DNA of 6,904 nucleotides from Candidatus Cloacimonadota bacterium (GCA_030638385.1 DAOWES010000105.1:1-6904); one strand, 5' to 3'; shown: positions 1 through 5,909, counted from the first letter of the stretch. Notes: generated by a model from the sequence alone, not told the origin. Translations and numbers: made by a program.

Positions 1-12
1 ATTATCGAGTAA
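1..12 (+). CDS. 3' end of an upstream gene, possibly KhpA-like KH protein
   Basis: Only the last codons would be present: read in frame 1 the window starts with Ile-Ile-Glu followed by TAA, directly abutting the rimM ATG. KhpA (small RNA-binding KH protein) commonly precedes rimM in this cluster, and KhpA proteins often end in a short hydrophobic strand followed by an acidic residue, which three residues can match but not prove. A second reading, in frame 2, would end in TGA at 14-16 and overlap rimM by 4 nt, like the other junctions in this operon. The identity is inferred from gene order only. Confidence 0.25.
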   Translation: MIE

Positions 13-519
13 ATGAGAATATCTGATTTAATCAAAATTGGAACTCTTGGCAACTCTATCGACAAAGATGGAATGGTTAAATGTAATCTTATTCCGGATT
101 TCATTGATATTGAGCTGAGAGATTTATTTCTGATCTTTAAAAACGAAAAAGTGAGATATGTGAGTGTTGTTGAAGAACAAAATTCAAAGAATTATCGAAT
201 TTTACTCGATGACACAGAAGTAATGAAAGAAGCAACACAAGAAAAAGGTGTTATCATTGCTCTTGCTCAAGATGATATTGAAGACTATTTTGAAATCAAA
301 GGTCTAACCAGACTGATTAATTACAAAGTCTTCGAAAATGATCAAGAGATTGGAATAGTAATCAATGAATTTGATAATTCTGCTCATGCAGTTATCACTA
401 TCCAAACAGATGATGACAAAGAATTTATGGTTCCGGTTGTAGAAAACTACATTGATGAAATCGATGTTGATAACAAACTAGTTGTTGTAAAAAACATCGA
501 ACAACTTAAAGAACTATGA
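13..519 (+). CDS. rimM: Ribosome maturation factor RimM
   Basis: RimM binds ribosomal protein S19 and assists late maturation of the 30S subunit head in the cytoplasm. The 168-residue product has the usual length and two-domain layout. An N-terminal beta-barrel opens with IGTLG at residues 9-13, and a PRC-barrel-like half spans about residues 95-168. The latter contains KVFENDQEIGIVINEF, the MVPVVENYIDEID stretch (equivalent to the usual E-x-L-I/V-P...I..ID motif) and a closing VVVKNIEQLKEL. The N-terminal half is divergent: the common H-G-L-K-G-E element after the first glycines reads SIDKDGMVKC. The ATG follows an in-frame TAA at once and has only a weak GAG upstream, so it probably depends on translation of the preceding gene. 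Its stop overlaps trmD by 4 nt (ATGA). Identification rests on C-terminal motifs and on the rimM-trmD-rplS order. Confidence 0.93.
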   Translation: MRISDLIKIGTLGNSIDKDGMVKCNLIPDFIDIELRDLFLIFKNEKVRYVSVVEEQNSKNYRILLDDTEVMKEATQEKGVIIALAQDDIEDYFEIKGLTRLINYKVFENDQEIGIVINEFDNSAHAVITIQTDDDKEFMVPVVENYIDEIDVDNKLVVVKNIEQLKEL

Positions 520-1205
520 AGATAGAAATCCTTACTCTATTTCCAGATATATTCACCAATCTACTTTCAGAGAGTATGGTTGGAATTGCGATAAAGAAAA
601 ATGCTTTAGAAGTAAATATTACAAATATTCGTGATTTTGCTACGGACAAGCATCATACTACTGATGATTATCCGTACGGTGGTGGAGCCGGAATGGTAAT
701 GAAGCCTGAGCCTCTATATCATTCTATAAAATCTGTAAATAGCGAGAATACCCCGATTGTCTATTTTACGCCTCAAGGTAAACTTCTTACCCAAGATATT
801 GTAAATAAGTACAGTAAATTGGATAAGTTTATCATTGTTTGCGGACACTATAAAGAAATAGATCAACGCATCCGAGACACATTGGTAACCGAGGAATTAT
901 CCATTGGAGACTATGTGCTTTCCGGAGGCGAAATTCCGGCAATGGTGATGATTGATGCCGTAGCCAGATTGCAACCGGGAGTATTAGGAGATATTGATTC
1001 TGCTCTCACTGATTCACATCAAAACGGATTACTTGGATGTCCGCATTATACCAGACCTCCAGAATTCATGGGCATGAGAGTACCTGATGTTTTACTTTCA
1101 GGAAATCATAAAAAAATTGAAGAATGGCGAACAGAAAAAGCTTTGGAAATTACAAAAAAAAATAGACCGGACCTTTTAGAAAGGTTCAAATTAGGCAATC
1201 GATGA
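516..1205 (+). CDS. trmD: tRNA (guanine-N1)-methyltransferase TrmD
   Basis: TrmD uses S-adenosylmethionine to methylate N1 of G37, next to the anticodon of tRNAs reading CNN codons and some others, which prevents +1 frameshifting. It acts in the cytoplasm as a knotted SPOUT homodimer. The 229 residues show nearly all family motifs: ITNIRDFATDKHHTTDD (35-51), PYGGGAGMVMKPEP (53-66), YFTPQGKLL (83-91), SIGDYVLSGGE (129-139), RLQPGVLG (151-158) with the conserved Arg151, TDSHQNGLL (165-173) with the catalytic-type Asp166, CPHYTRPPE (175-183) and VLLSGNHKKIEEWR (192-205). The canonical GRYEGID segment reads GHYKEID (110-116), a form I associate with Bacteroidota-like TrmD, so probably a lineage variant rather than a defect. 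It overlaps rimM by 4 nt upstream and the SPOUT gene by 4 nt downstream; no strong ribosome-binding site precedes it. Confidence 0.98.
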   Translation: MKIEILTLFPDIFTNLLSESMVGIAIKKNALEVNITNIRDFATDKHHTTDDYPYGGGAGMVMKPEPLYHSIKSVNSENTPIVYFTPQGKLLTQDIVNKYSKLDKFIIVCGHYKEIDQRIRDTLVTEELSIGDYVLSGGEIPAMVMIDAVARLQPGVLGDIDSALTDSHQNGLLGCPHYTRPPEFMGMRVPDVLLSGNHKKIEEWRTEKALEITKKNRPDLLERFKLGNR

Positions 1206-1750
1206 ATAATATTTATCTTGGATTAGTTCATTATCCAATAAACAATAAGTTTAATCAACTGGTTACTACATCAGTTACAAATTTGGATATCCACGATATC
1301 GCCAGAAGTTGCACAACTTATGGCTTGAAAAAATATTTCATCATTAACAGACTGGAATCTCAAAAAGAAATGTTAATGCGGATTTTGAAATTTTGGAAAT
1401 CTGAAATTGCTTTGGAATACAATCCAGATAGAGTTACTGCTCTTTCAATTGTTGAGTATGCCAAAGATATCGAATCTGCAAAAGAAATTATAAAATACCA
1501 GGAAGGAGAATATCCTTTAGTAATTACAACTACTGCGAGCAAGCTTGATAATCAAATCAGCTTGTCTGAACTTAGTAAACTTACTAAACCAATTCTGCTG
1601 CTATTTGGAACAGGAAATGGCTTAACAGAAGCGGTGCATGAGTCTGCTGACTATATACTAAAACCAATAGATGGATATGGAAATTATAACCATCTTTCTG
1701 TTCGCAGCGCAGTTGCAATTATTTTGGATAGGATTCGTTCCGAAAAATAA
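1202..1750 (+). CDS. Tm1570-type SPOUT RNA methyltransferase (TrmD-associated)
   Basis: This 182-residue protein matches the small RNA-methyltransferase family typified by Thermotoga maritima TM1570, which sits next to trmD in several phyla and is fused to TrmD in some bacteria. Visible family signatures are LGLVHYPINNK (6-16), VTTSVTNLDIHDIAR (21-35), TYGLKKYFI (39-47), the cofactor-side knot loop LLLFGTGNGL (132-141) and PIDGYGNYNHLSVRSAVAIILDR (155-177). The latter two form the trefoil knot that binds S-adenosylmethionine. A 2'-O-methyltransferase-like activity on RNA is suggested by the SPOUT fold, but I know of no firmly established target. The ATG overlaps the trmD stop (ATGA), so the two are probably translationally coupled. 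It ends 13 nt before rplS. The family assignment is confident; the substrate is unknown. Confidence 0.9.
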   Translation: MNNIYLGLVHYPINNKFNQLVTTSVTNLDIHDIARSCTTYGLKKYFIINRLESQKEMLMRILKFWKSEIALEYNPDRVTALSIVEYAKDIESAKEIIKYQEGEYPLVITTTASKLDNQISLSELSKLTKPILLLFGTGNGLTEAVHESADYILKPIDGYGNYNHLSVRSAVAIILDRIRSEK

Positions 1751-1757
1751 AAGGAGG
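1751..1757 (+). promoter_or_regulatory. Strong Shine-Dalgarno site deciding the rplS start
   Basis: AAGGAGG lies 6 nt before the ATG at 1764, in the 13-nt gap after the SPOUT gene. The reading frame stays open upstream into the SPOUT gene, and this site is what fixes the true start. It is the strongest such site in the left operon, consistent with rplS being made in larger amounts than rimM and trmD from the same transcript. Confidence 0.85.
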
Positions 1758-1763
1758 AACAAC

Positions 1764-2111
1764 ATGGATGTTGTACAATTGTTAGGAAAAGATCAAATGA
1801 GAACTGACCACCCTGAATTTAATGTTGGTGATACAGTAAAAGTGCATTATAAAATCAGAGAAGGTTCCAAGCAAAGAATCCAAGTATTCCAAGGAATCGT
1901 AATTCAAAAAAGGGGAATGCAAATTTCACAAACCTTTACTGTTCGTAAGATCAGCCAAGGTATTGGAGTAGAAAGAATATTCCCAACACATACACCAAAT
2001 ATCGACAAAATTGAAGTTGTAAGATTTGGTCGAGTTCGTAGAGCAAAACTCTTCTATCTTAGAGAAGCCAAAGGAAAGGCTGCTAGAATTAAAGAGAAAA
2101 AAAGATATTAG
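1764..2111 (+). CDS. rplS: 50S ribosomal protein L19
   Basis: L19 is a 50S subunit protein located near the 30S-50S interface, where it contributes to intersubunit bridging. The 115-residue product has the expected length and the full family pattern: HPEFNVGDTVKVHYKIREG (16-34), RIQVFQGIVIQKRG (38-51), TFTVRKISQGIGVERIFPTHTPNIDKIEV (57-85) and GRVRRAKLFYLREAKGKAARIKEKK (89-113). The basic C-terminal tail suits rRNA contact. The start at 1764 is chosen because AAGGAGG lies 6 nt upstream and the encoded MDVVQLL N-terminus fits the family; the 31 codons open upstream overlap the SPOUT gene and look nothing like L19. It is the last gene of the rimM-trmD operon and is followed at once by an intrinsic terminator. 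Confidence 0.98.
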   Translation: MDVVQLLGKDQMRTDHPEFNVGDTVKVHYKIREGSKQRIQVFQGIVIQKRGMQISQTFTVRKISQGIGVERIFPTHTPNIDKIEVVRFGRVRRAKLFYLREAKGKAARIKEKKRY

Positions 2112-2117
2112 TAAATT

Positions 2118-2152
2118 AAAAAAGGGAGCTGAAATTCAGCTCCCTTTTTTTT
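2118..2152. terminator. Rho-independent terminator after rplS, probably bidirectional
   Basis: A perfect 9-bp stem pairs GGGAGCTGA (2124-2132) with TCAGCTCCC (2136-2144) around a 3-nt loop. Eight T residues follow on the + strand (2145-2152). Six A residues precede the stem (2118-2123) and give a T tract on the - strand as well. The hairpin starts about 12 nt after the rplS stop and its T tract ends 14 nt before the stop of the convergent TerB-like gene at 2166, so one element can end transcription from both sides. Confidence 0.93.
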
Positions 2153-2165
2153 ATTCTCATATATA

Positions 2166-2747
2166 TTATAAATTCATCTCTTCACGAACTTCCTTTGCAA
2201 TCCGCAATCGTTGACGATTACCTACTTTCAGCATTTCACTCACTTTAATAATCGCTTGCTCTTCAGATTCTTTCAAGACCCCATCAGAATAACCACAATA
2301 ATAGCTCAAACGCACCAGATACTGGCGTTTTTCCGGATTATTGCTATACACCATATCTATCACTTTAACTACATGATCCAGGTCACATCTCTTTGTTTGA
2401 TAATCTTCAACAATCTTATCATAAATGTTTCCGATAATATCCTTTTCAAAATTACCAAACTCAGCCAGCTTCTTGTGCTCCAGAGGGCGTTGATTCAGCT
2501 GAAAAATCAGATCATCGATTATGCGCTGTTTTTCTAATGGATTAATTGTTCCATCTGCTAAAGCTACAAAAATCAATATCGCCATACTACTCATGACTAG
2601 AGAAAATTCATCAAATTCTCTTTCCTCAGCTTCATTTTTGGGAATATAAACTTCAGATTCGAAAAAAGCATTAAGAAAATCTTTTCTATCTGCCTGTTTA
2701 CCTGCCAGTGTAATGCTATTTTCCAATTTTACTGTCCAGCGTGCCAT
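2166..2747 (-). CDS. TerB-like (tellurite-resistance-B family) cytoplasmic helical protein
   Basis: The 193-residue product is mostly helical and has no signal peptide. It carries two acidic D-G turns of the kind seen in TerB/DjlA-N-terminal helical domains: VALADGTINPLEKQRI (61-76) and YCGYSDGVLKESEEQAI (150-166), about 90 residues apart. The second is the clearest match and is followed by a helix, VSEMLKV. TerB-like domains bind metal ions or act as protein-interaction modules in membrane-associated stress systems. No other ter gene is present, so a tellurite function should not be assumed. The start at 2747 (MARWTV) is preferred over an in-frame ATG at 2774 because AGGAGGT (2751-2757) lies just upstream, inside the longer reading. 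It follows smpB on the same strand after 82 nt, without an obvious terminator between them, so co-transcription is possible. Its stop faces the rplS terminator. Confidence 0.75.
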   Translation of the reverse strand: MARWTVKLENSITLAGKQADRKDFLNAFFESEVYIPKNEAEEREFDEFSLVMSSMAILIFVALADGTINPLEKQRIIDDLIFQLNQRPLEHKKLAEFGNFEKDIIGNIYDKIVEDYQTKRCDLDHVVKVIDMVYSNNPEKRQYLVRLSYYCGYSDGVLKESEEQAIIKVSEMLKVGNRQRLRIAKEVREEMNL

Positions 2748-2750
2748 CTT

Positions 2751-2757
2751 ACCTCCT
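2751..2757 (-). promoter_or_regulatory. Shine-Dalgarno site deciding the TerB-like gene start
   Basis: On the - strand AGGAGGT stands 3 nt before the ATG whose first base is 2747 (4 nt if the core AGGAGG is counted). It falls inside the reading from the upstream ATG at 2774, which itself has only a weak AGAAG before it. This favours the 193-residue form. Confidence 0.75.
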
Positions 2758-2829
2758 ATTTTATCATTCACCATACTTCTTAATAAGCAGAAAAAACAAA
2801 ATATCTCGATAACATATAAGCTTTATCTG

Positions 2830-3276
2830 CTAACCATAATTCTTTACTTTTCTTTCCATATCTCTTAGTTGATCTTTCTTCTGAAGATCATCACGCTTAT
2901 CATAATTTCTCTTACCTTTTGCTATTGCCAAAGTTACCTTTACCAATCCCTTTTCATTTATATATAAGTTCTTAGGTATCAACGTAAGACCCTTTTCTTC
3001 AATCTTTTTTCTAAACTTATTTATCTGCTTTTTATGCAGTAATAATTTTCGCTTTCGTTCCGGTTCATGATCATTATAGCTAGCTTGCTTAAATCCGCTA
3101 ATGTGAAGGTTATATAACCAAATCTCCCCTCTCTCCAACTTAGCATAACTATCTTTAAAACTAATGTTTCCAGCTCGAATAGATTTGATCTCGGAACCCC
3201 GTAAAACTATTCCTACTTCCAATTCATCCAAGATAAAAAAATCTTTTAAAGCTTTCTTATTTTTATATGTTTTCAT
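2830..3276 (-). CDS. smpB: SsrA (tmRNA)-binding protein SmpB
   Basis: SmpB binds tmRNA and places it in the empty A site of stalled ribosomes, enabling trans-translation and tagging of the incomplete peptide. The 148-residue protein has the usual length. Visible motifs are NKKALKDFFI (6-15), GIVLRGSEIKSIRAGNISFKDSYA (22-45), GEIWLYNLHIS (50-60), the RKRKLLLHKKQI stretch (74-85), KGLTLIPKNLYINEKGLVKVTLAIAKGKRNYDKRDDLQKKD (95-135) and the basic C-terminal tail ending in KVKNYG, the part that sits in the mRNA channel. The start at 3276 (MKTYKNKKA) is chosen over an ATG eight codons upstream because CGAGGT (3281-3286) precedes it. No tmRNA gene was seen in the window. It leads the leftward unit that may include the TerB-like gene, and is divergent from the envelope operon. 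Confidence 0.96.
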   Translation of the reverse strand: MKTYKNKKALKDFFILDELEVGIVLRGSEIKSIRAGNISFKDSYAKLERGEIWLYNLHISGFKQASYNDHEPERKRKLLLHKKQINKFRKKIEEKGLTLIPKNLYINEKGLVKVTLAIAKGKRNYDKRDDLQKKDQLRDMERKVKNYG

Positions 3277-3280
3277 CTTT

Positions 3281-3286
3281 ACCTCG
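3281..3286 (-). promoter_or_regulatory. Shine-Dalgarno site deciding the smpB start
   Basis: On the - strand CGAGGT precedes the ATG at 3276 by 4 nt. The alternative ATG at 3300 has no comparable purine-rich site and would add eight residues (MNIYNEVK) not expected before the NKKA element of SmpB. Confidence 0.65.
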
Positions 3287-3313
3287 TTATATATATTCAA
3301 GCAGTTACTTTTC

Positions 3314-3366
3314 TTGTCAAATTGTTTTCAAAATGCTTCTTTCATGCTCTATAAAACAATTGACAA
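3314..3366. promoter_or_regulatory. Imperfect inverted repeat with divergent TTGACA hexamers
   Basis: The left arm TTGTCAAATTGTTTT (3314-3328) is the reverse complement of the right arm AAAACAATTGACAA (3353-3366) apart from one extra A, with 24 nt between them. Each arm holds a perfect -35-like TTGACA: 3360-3365 reading rightward to the envelope operon, and 3315-3320 read on the - strand toward smpB. Good -10 boxes at 16-18 nt are not clear. Rightward, AATAAT (3380-3385) is too close at 14 nt. Leftward, the AT-alternating run around 3288-3297 would put the start within the smpB ribosome site. It could be a divergent promoter pair, a regulator site, or a chance AT-rich repeat. Confidence 0.35.
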
Positions 3367-3396
3367 ATTTAACTCCACAAATAATCAAGATAATTC

Positions 3397-3412
3397 CTAA
3401 ATCTAGATTTAG
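3397..3412. promoter_or_regulatory. Perfect 16-bp palindrome, operator-like
   Basis: CTAAATCTAGATTTAG is identical to its reverse complement over all 16 bases. It lies 22 nt before the ATG at 3435, immediately upstream of the GAGG ribosome-binding site (3426-3429) and downstream of the TTGACA at 3360-3365, where a repressor dimer would be able to block transcription. It has no GC-rich stem or T tract, so it is not a terminator. An operator role is inferred from symmetry and position only. Confidence 0.4.
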
Positions 3413-3434
3413 ATAAATTTTAAAAGAGGTTTTA

Positions 3435-4517
3435 ATGAATATAATATATGTATGTATGACCGTTTTTATCCTTTCATTTCTTGTGGTCTACTCCATCACT
3501 CCACTAATCATAAGATTTGCTTTAAGAGTTAATTTTGTAGATAATCCAAATGCCAGAAAAATTCATAAAAAAGCAATTCCCTTATTAGGAGGAATTTCTG
3601 TTTTTATCGGTTTTCTGTTACTTTTGCTATATACAATCATCACCAAGCAAAGAGCACTTGATCTCCCCATACTTGGCTATATTGCTGGCGCCATAATAAT
3701 TGTACTTGTCGGTGTAATCGATGATAAATTTGGCATGCCTCCCATCGTAAAATTAATCGGTCAATTAGCCTCAGTTTCAGTATTCATTCTCACACACGAT
3801 CTTTTTACTTTGTTTGGCCCCATTTACATCACCATCCCATTAATTGTTCTTTGGATGGTTGGCTTGATGAATGCTTTAAATTTTTTAGATAATATGGATG
3901 GAATTATTACCGGAATGTCTGGGATTCTTGCTTTGGGATTTTACGCGATCGGTTTTCTAAGCAAAACTCCTGAACTGGCTAACCAAGCAGACTTCATCTC
4001 GATATTGTCCTTAATCTTTGCAGGCTCTGTATTTGGTTTTCTGCCATACAATTTTAATCCTGCAAAAATATTTTTGGGAGATGCCGGTAGTATGTTCATT
4101 GGCTATTTCCTTTCAACAATGGGAATCTTGGCTGGCCAGCTAGCGACTCAAAGTTTAGGAAACAATAAACTTTTCTTCCTCCTCCCCGTACTTCTCCTTA
4201 GCTATGCTATCTTTGATATTTGTCTTGTGAGTTACACTCGCAAAAGAGATGGTCGTAGAATTAGCCAAGGCGGGAAAGATCACTCCACACATCGTATAGG
4301 TACTGCTATGGGAAGTGCTAAAGTTACTGCCATCATGGTCTATATGATAAATATAATATTAGTGCTATCTACCATTATTGTGTATAAAATGCATAACAAT
4401 GAACTCTTAATTATTGCGACATCCATTTTTGCTCTATTCTTCCTTTTCTTTGGCAGAAAGCTTGATGAGATCCCAATCATCGTTCCGGAAAATCAACTTA
4501 AAAAGAAGCACAAATGA
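3435..4517 (+). CDS. WecA/TagO-family undecaprenyl-phosphate glycosyl-1-phosphate transferase
   Basis: This family (glycosyltransferase family 4, with WecA, TagO and MraY) transfers a sugar-1-phosphate, often GlcNAc-1-P, from a UDP-sugar to undecaprenyl phosphate at the inner face of the cytoplasmic membrane, starting a lipid-linked glycan. The 360-residue protein is very hydrophobic, with about ten probable membrane segments. Motifs in order are DNPNARKIHKKAIPLLGG (36-53), VGVIDDKFGMPPIVKLIGQ (92-110) with the catalytic-type Asp pair 96-97, NALNFLDNMDGI (146-157) with Asp152 and Asp155, NPAKIFLGDAGSMFIG (208-223) and RRISQGGKDHSTHR (274-287), the sugar-nucleotide-recognition histidine loop of WecA/TagO-like enzymes. 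Absence of MraY-type signatures argues against peptidoglycan lipid I synthesis. GAGG (3426-3429) lies 5 nt before the ATG. It is the first gene of the rightward operon and overlaps the next by 4 nt. The exact sugar cannot be read from the sequence. Confidence 0.92.
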   Translation: MNIIYVCMTVFILSFLVVYSITPLIIRFALRVNFVDNPNARKIHKKAIPLLGGISVFIGFLLLLLYTIITKQRALDLPILGYIAGAIIIVLVGVIDDKFGMPPIVKLIGQLASVSVFILTHDLFTLFGPIYITIPLIVLWMVGLMNALNFLDNMDGIITGMSGILALGFYAIGFLSKTPELANQADFISILSLIFAGSVFGFLPYNFNPAKIFLGDAGSMFIGYFLSTMGILAGQLATQSLGNNKLFFLLPVLLLSYAIFDICLVSYTRKRDGRRISQGGKDHSTHRIGTAMGSAKVTAIMVYMINIILVLSTIIVYKMHNNELLIIATSIFALFFLFFGRKLDEIPIIVPENQLKKKHK

Positions 4518-5902
4518 AGATCTCAGCTTGGCTAGCAATTTCATTTCTATTTATCTCCGGCTGTAGTTCAAATCATTTCCAAACCGGCCATAAATTGTTC
4601 TTGGAAAATAATTATGTTTCTGCTATCGAACAATTTGATCAGGCTATTGATAAAAAATCAAACGGCGCCAGAGCAACTAAAGCCGAAATCGAACGCTCTG
4701 AAAGTTCTCATCAATTAGCCTTACTGGCATATGAAAAAAATAATTGGCTTCTAGCATCCAGACTTTTCTTCTTATCAAATTCCCTAGATTCCGATCAATA
4801 CTTAGATAACTGCTATTATCAGCTATCACAAAAAGCTTTTGCCAATGGCGATATTGATAAAACTTTAGATTATTATAATCTAATCATCAATTATTTAACT
4901 AATTCTGAATATATTCCGGAAATTTATTATAAACGAATTAAGATGTTATTATCTCAAAATAATGAAGATGAGGCAATTTCCGATTTCGCTTCTTTATGGA
5001 AAGATTACCGTAATAATGAGTTTACCCAAAAAGCAAAACCACTAATCGACAATATTATCCCCAACCAATTAGAATTGGCCATTTCCAAACGAGAACAAGG
5101 TGAAATATTGGTTGCCTTAGATAAACTTTTTGTGCTGGCAGAATACTTTAAAAAGGATATTATCAATAAAGAGATAGCCATTAGCTACATAATGCTCGCC
5201 GACAGAGAAATTGCCGACAAGAACTATTCAGAAGCATATAAATATTTCATAAAATCATATCCCTTTGACGAAAAATTAAAAGAGAAAACCCAAAACAAAG
5301 TTGAAGATATCTGTATGGGCTTTATCAATGACGGTGATCAATTTTTAGCTACTCTCGATTTTGAAAAAGCGATAACTACCTACAGCCACTGCTTTGAAAT
5401 GAAATCTGAATATCAACCTGCCATTAAAAAAATTGCTTTTGTGAAAAAACGTAAAGTAGATGCTATAAAAGCAAATGAGTTATTTAAAAGTGCTGAAGAT
5501 TTTGAATATAGCAAAAAATATGAAAACGCATTAACTCATTATCAACAATCCAAACTGCTTGTAAATTCAACGAAAGTAAAAGACAAGATCTTCTGCATGA
5601 AAAATATGATCAAAGCGAAAAAGAATCCAAAAGAATTTGCTCTTAATATTATTTTGGATCATAAAAATGGGAAATTAGCTGAAAAAATATATGAAATAGA
5701 AAATTCGATGAATGTAAAATACGGAACGTCCATGATTGAATCATCAGGCTGGAAGGTTTTGTTCTCATCCAGTAATCTCAAATATGATGTCAGATACGAC
5801 ATTTTATCATCATCAGAAAATTATTACTTTGTTTGGAAGGTAGATCTTCGTACTCAAGAAATTTCAGCCCTTAACAAACGATCGGAAGAAATTTTAAAAT
5901 AG
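4514..5902 (+). CDS. TPR-repeat lipoprotein with a distinct C-terminal domain
   Basis: The 462-residue product begins with a lipoprotein signal peptide: a short charged start, a hydrophobic core and the lipobox ISGC with the lipidated cysteine at residue 17. The mature part is a run of helical pairs in the style of tetratricopeptide repeats, for example GHKLFLENNYVSAIEQFDQA (25-44), LALLAYEKNNWLLASRLFF (68-86), YYQLSQKAFANGDIDKTLDYY (101-121), ADREIADKNYSEAYKYFIKS (229-248), GDQFLATLDFEKAITTYSHC (274-293) and AEDFEYSKKYENALTHYQQS (327-346). Residues about 374-462 look different, with alternating strands and tryptophans (SGWKVLF, YYFVWKVDL), and may form a separate ligand- or wall-contacting module. 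Such proteins usually serve as scaffolds. It starts inside the stop of the glycosyltransferase gene (ATGA), which suggests coupled expression. I do not recognise a named family; the specific role is unknown. Confidence 0.82.
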   Translation: MKISAWLAISFLFISGCSSNHFQTGHKLFLENNYVSAIEQFDQAIDKKSNGARATKAEIERSESSHQLALLAYEKNNWLLASRLFFLSNSLDSDQYLDNCYYQLSQKAFANGDIDKTLDYYNLIINYLTNSEYIPEIYYKRIKMLLSQNNEDEAISDFASLWKDYRNNEFTQKAKPLIDNIIPNQLELAISKREQGEILVALDKLFVLAEYFKKDIINKEIAISYIMLADREIADKNYSEAYKYFIKSYPFDEKLKEKTQNKVEDICMGFINDGDQFLATLDFEKAITTYSHCFEMKSEYQPAIKKIAFVKKRKVDAIKANELFKSAEDFEYSKKYENALTHYQQSKLLVNSTKVKDKIFCMKNMIKAKKNPKEFALNIILDHKNGKLAEKIYEIENSMNVKYGTSMIESSGWKVLFSSSNLKYDVRYDILSSSENYYFVWKVDLRTQEISALNKRSEEILK

Positions 5903-5909
5903 AGGCTTT

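Noticed and set aside
1360..1542. Open frame of 60 codons on the - strand inside the SPOUT gene
   Set aside because: It lies wholly within a confidently assigned gene and shows no ribosome-binding site or family motif.
1671..1763. N-terminal extension of L19 by 31 residues to an upstream ATG
   Set aside because: The extension lies inside the SPOUT methyltransferase gene in another frame, reads unlike L19, and the AAGGAGG before 1764 marks the true start.
2026..2214. Open frame of 62 codons overlapping the rplS end and terminator
   Set aside because: It runs through a strong intrinsic terminator and into the convergent gene, with no family resemblance.
2211..2537. Open frame of 108 codons on the + strand opposite the TerB-like gene
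   Set aside because: It is antisense to a well-supported gene, has no ribosome-binding site, and its Ile/His/Phe-rich composition is typical of a shadow frame.
2166..2747. Tellurite-resistance or phage-defence ter system
   Set aside because: No other ter gene is present within the window, and the match is only to the two D-G turns of the TerB-like fold.
2748..2774. Longer form of the TerB-like protein starting at 2774
   Set aside because: The added codons contain the AGGAGGT ribosome-binding site of the start at 2747, and the upstream ATG has only weak pairing potential.
2748..2829. Independent promoter or terminator between smpB and the TerB-like gene
   Set aside because: Only weak AT-rich matches and short imperfect palindromes are visible; none has a stable stem with a T tract or a convincing -35/-10 pair.
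3164..3400. Open frame of 78 codons on the + strand covering the smpB 5' end and the divergent gap
   Set aside because: It is antisense to smpB, has no convincing start site, and its product is low-complexity and Phe/Ser-rich.
3435..4517. MraY of peptidoglycan synthesis
   Set aside because: The RRISQGGKDHSTHR loop and N-terminal DNPNARKIHKKAIPLLGG suit WecA/TagO-like enzymes better, and there are no mur or fts neighbours.
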